Position numbers and translations under genes: made by a program. 8,081 bases of DNA, taken from contig JAOTYS010000206.1 of the NCBI GenBank assembly GCA_029861795.1, positions 1 to 8,081 on the forward strand, written 5' to 3'. Positions 4,785-8,081 of the stretch are shown here, one piece after another. The notes beneath the pieces were generated by a model, which worked only from the letters and a program-made list of their open reading frames with translations, was not told the origin of the DNA and made no database searches. Position 1 is the first letter of the stretch. Each line of letters starts with the position of its first letter. Source of the DNA: Gammaproteobacteria bacterium. GTDB taxonomy: Bacteria; Pseudomonadota; Gammaproteobacteria; Arenicellales; JAOTYS01.

Positions 4785-5546
4785 TTGGCAGAGCGCAAAG
4801 CGATTCCCACCTCTCAGGTGAAGCCTAAGAAAAGTGCAGAAATCGTGGCTGGGCGGCTGCGATTAGCCATTGTTAACGGCGATATTTCCCGAGGCGAAAT
4901 GCTCCCCGTCGAACGCGATTTGATTGAGTCGTTTGGCGTCAGTCGAGCCACGATGCGGGAAGCGTTGCGTATTCTGGAGACGGAAGGGCTTTTAGAAGTG
5001 GCACGTGGCGCCAAGGGCGGCGCTCGCATTCTGGGTCCAACCCTGGCGCTGGCGTCGCATGCGGTGGGAATGGTGCTACAGGCTCAGGGCACACAGCTGG
5101 CTGACGTGCAGATTGCTCGCCAGATCATTGAGCCACCGGCGGCGCGAATGGTCGCCGAGCGGTCTGCGCGGGAGCGGAAACAGATTGTCAAAAAGCTGAT
5201 TGAAGCGCTTGAAGCAGAACGCGCCGCGTTAGATGACGCTGATTTTCCCTACAAGGCCATGGCGTTTCACGAAACGTTGGTCCAGTTGTCAGGTAATCGA
5301 ACCCTGAGCACGTTCCTTCTGGTGCTACACGAGATTCATGAAGGCGTTGCCGCTGCAATGAGCCAGCACTCCGGGCGTAATCGTATTCGCGAAAAGACGC
5401 TGGATTTTCACGCGCAATTGATCGCGATTGTAAGGCAAGGCGATGGCGATGCGGCGGAAAGCTTGTGGCGCGAATACTGGCAGTGGATTACACCATATAC
5501 ACATCCTGACGAAGCCATCGTTGATGTGCTTCGGAACCTTTCATAA
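4785..5546 (+). CDS. GntR-family transcriptional regulator, FCD (FadR/VanR-like) type
   Basis: This is a 253-residue regulator starting at TTG. A winged helix-turn-helix occupies about residues 15-84, with the GntR core 'LPVERDLIESFGVSRATMREALRILETEGLLEV' and wing 'GAKGGARI'. The FCD effector domain spans about 100-235: 'IARQIIEPPAARMVAE', 'FHETLVQLSGN' (H162) and 'FHAQLIAIVRQGD' (H209). Proteins of this type bind small acids or pathway intermediates, often through a metal in the FCD pocket, and usually repress a neighbouring operon until the effector appears. Here two of the usual metal ligands seem changed: the Asp four residues before H162 is Ala158, and the last His is Tyr231. It is first gene of the plus-strand operon, 18 bp before the amidohydrolase, and divergent from a Rieske gene, so it very probably controls both. 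Confidence 0.93.
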   Translation: MAERKAIPTSQVKPKKSAEIVAGRLRLAIVNGDISRGEMLPVERDLIESFGVSRATMREALRILETEGLLEVARGAKGGARILGPTLALASHAVGMVLQAQGTQLADVQIARQIIEPPAARMVAERSARERKQIVKKLIEALEAERAALDDADFPYKAMAFHETLVQLSGNRTLSTFLLVLHEIHEGVAAAMSQHSGRNRIREKTLDFHAQLIAIVRQGDGDAAESLWREYWQWITPYTHPDEAIVDVLRNLS

Positions 5547-5564
5547 GCAAAAAGGGAGATTCCA

Positions 5565-7301
5565 ATGAGCGATTACGACACCCTAATTCGTGGTGGCACT
5601 GTCATCGACGGCACCATGGTGCCGCGCTTCCGCGCTGATGTCGGGATCAAAGACGGTAAGATTGCAAAGATCGGCACCAAGCGCGGAGCTACTGCAGACA
5701 ATACTATCGACGCGGGCGGCAATATCGTCGCTCCCGGCTACATCGATATCCATACTCACTATGATGCCCAGATTCTGTGGGATCCGTATTGCACCATCTC
5801 AGGCTGGCATGGCGTGACGTCTGTGGTGCTAGGCAATTGTGGATTTGGTTTTGCTCCGATTCCTCCTCACCTGCGCGACCGGGCGATGATGATGATGACG
5901 CGCAACGAAGCGATTGAATTCGAAACCATGAAAGAAGGCATGGAGTGGGACAAATACGGTTGGGAAACGCTGCCCGACTGGATGGAACACATCAAACGAA
6001 TTCCTAAAGGTGTGAACGCCACGATGCTTGTGCCGCTCAACCCGCTCTATGCCTACGTCATGGGTAGTCTTGAAGAAGCAAAGTCCAGGCGGCCGACAAG
6101 ATCAGAAATGGATCAGATGATTGCGCTGATGAAAGAGGCCCTGGATGCAGGTTGTTGCGGGTTTTCTTACCAACGATGCGGCGTCCCTTCTGTGCAACCG
6201 GACTGGGATGGCTCGCCCATGCCGACTGATGTGGTTCCCGATCACGAACTTATTGAGTTTGGTAGGGCCCTGGGCGAGTACGGACGCGGCTTTATTGAGA
6301 TGTTTGATGCAGCGCCTTCAGACCATGCCACCGTCGAAGATTTCATGACGACGCTTGCTGAAGCCAGCGGCCGGCCCATCGTGCGCAACATCCTTCTGGC
6401 GGACGATGAGGACCTGCAACGTCACCGTACCTTCATCGACTGGCTGAACGAATCCCATGAGAGAGGCCTGCAGGTATTTGGTATGGGTTTTACCGTCCGT
6501 TCACCAACCATCCTCACCTTCGAAGACTGGAGTCTATGGGACAACGCGCCTACCTGGCATGAAGTGATGAACGGCAAGTATGAAGACCGAGTTGCCCTAA
6601 TGAACGATGAATCTGTTCGTGAAAAGCTGCGCAACGAGGTTGATATGGACATGGTCGGCGGTCTCGGCACCAGTGGCCCGGCGCAGAAGTTGACCGTTCA
6701 CGGCAGTGCCGGCCACGACCAACTGGATAAATACGTAGATAGGAAGGTTACAGAAATTGCCAAAGCCGAAAGCAAGCATGTGGCAGATGTGATTCTGGAC
6801 ATCTCTCTGGAATCGGAATTTAAGGCTGAGTTTGTGGGTAATGCTTACCCGACCTCTGCGAAACTCACCAAAGAGGTGCTCGACTGCCCCTATGTTGTCC
6901 CCGGGATTTCGGATGGGGGCGCGCACTGTCATTTTGTGGTTCAGGGTGCTTACCCAACCGACCTGCTGGAGTGGATGGTCAGGGAAGAAGGCTTGATTAC
7001 TGCTGAACAGGCCCACTACGGGTTGAGCCGACTGCCGGCACACATGTGTAGCCTGGGTGATCGCGGCATTATCCGCGAGGGCGCGCCTGCAGATATTGTT
7101 GTGTATGACCCAGAGACCATCAGGCGAACACCGTCCTGGGACAAGATGGAGAAGCTCTACGACCTGCCCGCTGGTGGTTGGCGACGCTCGCAACGGGCCG
7201 AAGGATTGAACTACACGATGGTAAATGGGGTGGTGACGTTCGAAGGGTTGGACTGTACGGGTGCGACACCCGGTGAGCTCATGTTGCATTCAGACGATTA
7301 A
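5565..7301 (+). CDS. Amidohydrolase of the N-acyl-D-amino-acid deacylase (D-aminoacylase) family
   Basis: This is a 578-residue cytoplasmic enzyme with no signal peptide. The N-terminal 'LIRGGTVIDGTMVPRFRADVGIKDGKIAKIG' forms the small composite beta domain. 'DIHTHYDAQ' carries metal ligands H63 and H65, and C92 in 'LGNCGFGFAP' is 27 residues after H65, the same spacing I recall between His69 and Cys96 of Alcaligenes D-aminoacylase. 'ISDGGAH' (D450) fits the catalytic Asp, and 'LGDRGIIREGAPADIVVYDPETI' plus 'MVNGVVTFEG...TGATPGELM' complete the C-terminal domain. The two further His ligands of the classic enzyme are not obvious near 274-310. Family members hydrolyse amides of N-acylated D-amino acids or related cyclic or linear amides; the true substrate here is unknown. 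GGGAG lies 6 nt before the ATG, 18 bp after the regulator gene, and the second Rieske gene follows 15 bp after its stop: one operon. Confidence 0.9.
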   Translation: MSDYDTLIRGGTVIDGTMVPRFRADVGIKDGKIAKIGTKRGATADNTIDAGGNIVAPGYIDIHTHYDAQILWDPYCTISGWHGVTSVVLGNCGFGFAPIPPHLRDRAMMMMTRNEAIEFETMKEGMEWDKYGWETLPDWMEHIKRIPKGVNATMLVPLNPLYAYVMGSLEEAKSRRPTRSEMDQMIALMKEALDAGCCGFSYQRCGVPSVQPDWDGSPMPTDVVPDHELIEFGRALGEYGRGFIEMFDAAPSDHATVEDFMTTLAEASGRPIVRNILLADDEDLQRHRTFIDWLNESHERGLQVFGMGFTVRSPTILTFEDWSLWDNAPTWHEVMNGKYEDRVALMNDESVREKLRNEVDMDMVGGLGTSGPAQKLTVHGSAGHDQLDKYVDRKVTEIAKAESKHVADVILDISLESEFKAEFVGNAYPTSAKLTKEVLDCPYVVPGISDGGAHCHFVVQGAYPTDLLEWMVREEGLITAEQAHYGLSRLPAHMCSLGDRGIIREGAPADIVVYDPETIRRTPSWDKMEKLYDLPAGGWRRSQRAEGLNYTMVNGVVTFEGLDCTGATPGELMLHSDD

Positions 7302-7316
7302 TCTAAGGGGAGAGAG

Positions 7317-8081
7317 ATGGATCGAATCACTGTTGATCAAATCCTGGACGAGATCGACTATGAGTTTGCGCGCACCGAGCCGCCGGAGTCATTCCCGAAT
7401 TTGAAGCGCATTCCCGCTGAGCGCTATCTGGATCAGGCGCTGTTCGAGGAGGAATTGAAACTCTTCAAAAATTCCTGGCAATTTGTTGGCACTGCCCACG
7501 AGTTTTCTGAAGTTGGCAGCTACAAGGTAATGGATCGTTGGGGTGGTGCCTCAGTCGTCGTGGTCAAGGGCGAGGACGGTCGGTTGAGGGGTTTCTGGAA
7601 CGTGTGTCAGCACCGTGGTGGCCCTGTGGTGGAGGGTGAGGCAGGTACTTTGAAGAGCCCAAATATGAGGTGCGTCATCCACTCCTGGGTTTACGATCTA
7701 GAGGGCAAGCTAAAGGGTGTGCCAGGTCGGCGGGATTTCCACAATGAGTTTGATGTCGATTCTCAGCGTCTTCGGGGAGTCCAGTGTGAAGTCTGGCAAG
7801 GATTTGTTTTCATCAATCTGGATGCAGACGCACCTTCACTCAAGGACTGGCTGGGTCCTATCTACGATGAGGTGACCTGGTTCGAGGGCCTGCGTGTATC
7901 CGGCCATGGTTCCAAGATCCTGGAATGCAACTGGAAGGTGGCGATCGAGGCTAACATCGAGGTTTACCACGTTACCACTGTGCATCCCGACACCGTTTCT
8001 CTATCACTCGATTATCGGGGCTCGGCGCATAAGCTGCTCAAGAATAGGCATAGCCGGATGATCGTGCCTAACAAAGGTTAC
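7317..8081 (+). CDS. Second Rieske oxygenase alpha subunit (3' end outside window)
   Basis: The frame is open from the ATG at 7317 to the window edge, 255 residues without a stop. GGGGAG (7307-7312) lies 4 nt upstream. The Rieske domain has C97-x-H99 ('CQHRGGP') and C119-x2-H122 ('CVIHSW') with 19 residues between, two more than in the first Rieske protein. The catalytic domain begins with 'NWKVAIEANIEVYHVTTVHP', giving H218, H223 and bridging acid E215; the third ligand lies beyond the window. 'CxHRGG' and 'HSWVYDLEGKL' fit terminal oxygenases of the aromatic-ring or quaternary-amine class. Its sequence differs widely from the divergent Rieske gene, so the two are not a recent duplication. 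It is the third gene of the operon with regulator and amidohydrolase and should act in the same pathway, before or after amide hydrolysis. Confidence 0.93.
   Translation, partial: MDRITVDQILDEIDYEFARTEPPESFPNLKRIPAERYLDQALFEEELKLFKNSWQFVGTAHEFSEVGSYKVMDRWGGASVVVVKGEDGRLRGFWNVCQHRGGPVVEGEAGTLKSPNMRCVIHSWVYDLEGKLKGVPGRRDFHNEFDVDSQRLRGVQCEVWQGFVFINLDADAPSLKDWLGPIYDEVTWFEGLRVSGHGSKILECNWKVAIEANIEVYHVTTVHPDTVSLSLDYRGSAHKLLKNRHSRMIVPNKGY

Noticed and set aside
6597..7289. 230-codon minus-strand frame inside the amidohydrolase gene
   Set aside because: It is a shadow of the plus-strand gene, which carries clear family motifs across the whole region.

Overview
The window looks like chromosomal DNA of a free-living, probably gammaproteobacterial heterotroph. 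This is an inference from four things: a TonB-dependent receptor, a Gram-negative type tRNA-Asn with encoded CCA, a LexA box of the CTGT-N8-ACAG type used by gamma- and betaproteobacteria, and a catabolic cluster of Rieske oxygenases with a FadR/VanR-type GntR regulator. No gene here fixes the genus.

Layout. Positions 1-993 hold the C-terminal beta-barrel of a TonB-dependent outer-membrane receptor, closed by a strong intrinsic terminator (1019-1051). Next comes a gene-free stretch, then tRNA-Asn(GUU) at 1329-1404 with a possible promoter. Between the tRNA and about 3021 lies what looks like an accessory patch. It contains, on the minus strand, a small HNH-type nuclease gene (1440-1784) with an almost ideal LexA/SOS box over its promoter, then a remnant of an IS481-family insertion sequence (about 1950-3021). 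The IS transposase lost its C-terminal tail exactly at a 9-bp inverted repeat, while the other IS end keeps a 21-bp tandem motif. Positions 3022-3355 have no gene but several inverted repeats.

From 3356 to the window end is a catabolic locus. A Rieske oxygenase alpha subunit is on the minus strand (3356-4669). Divergent from it is a plus-strand operon of a GntR/FCD regulator (4785-5546, TTG start), a D-aminoacylase-type amidohydrolase (5565-7301) and a second, different Rieske alpha subunit (7317 to beyond the window). The 115-bp divergent spacer carries a perfect 16-bp palindrome with TATAAT readable on both strands, plus a second smaller dyad.

How the parts may work together (inference). 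The GntR/FCD protein probably controls both Rieske genes and itself from the shared spacer. The amidohydrolase would cleave an amide or related bond, and the two oxygenases would hydroxylate or demethylate the substrate or its product. No ferredoxin or reductase partner is inside the window. The substrate cannot be named from sequence. The most unusual elements are the SOS-controlled HNH gene in the tRNA-IS patch and the symmetric divergent promoter of the catabolic locus.
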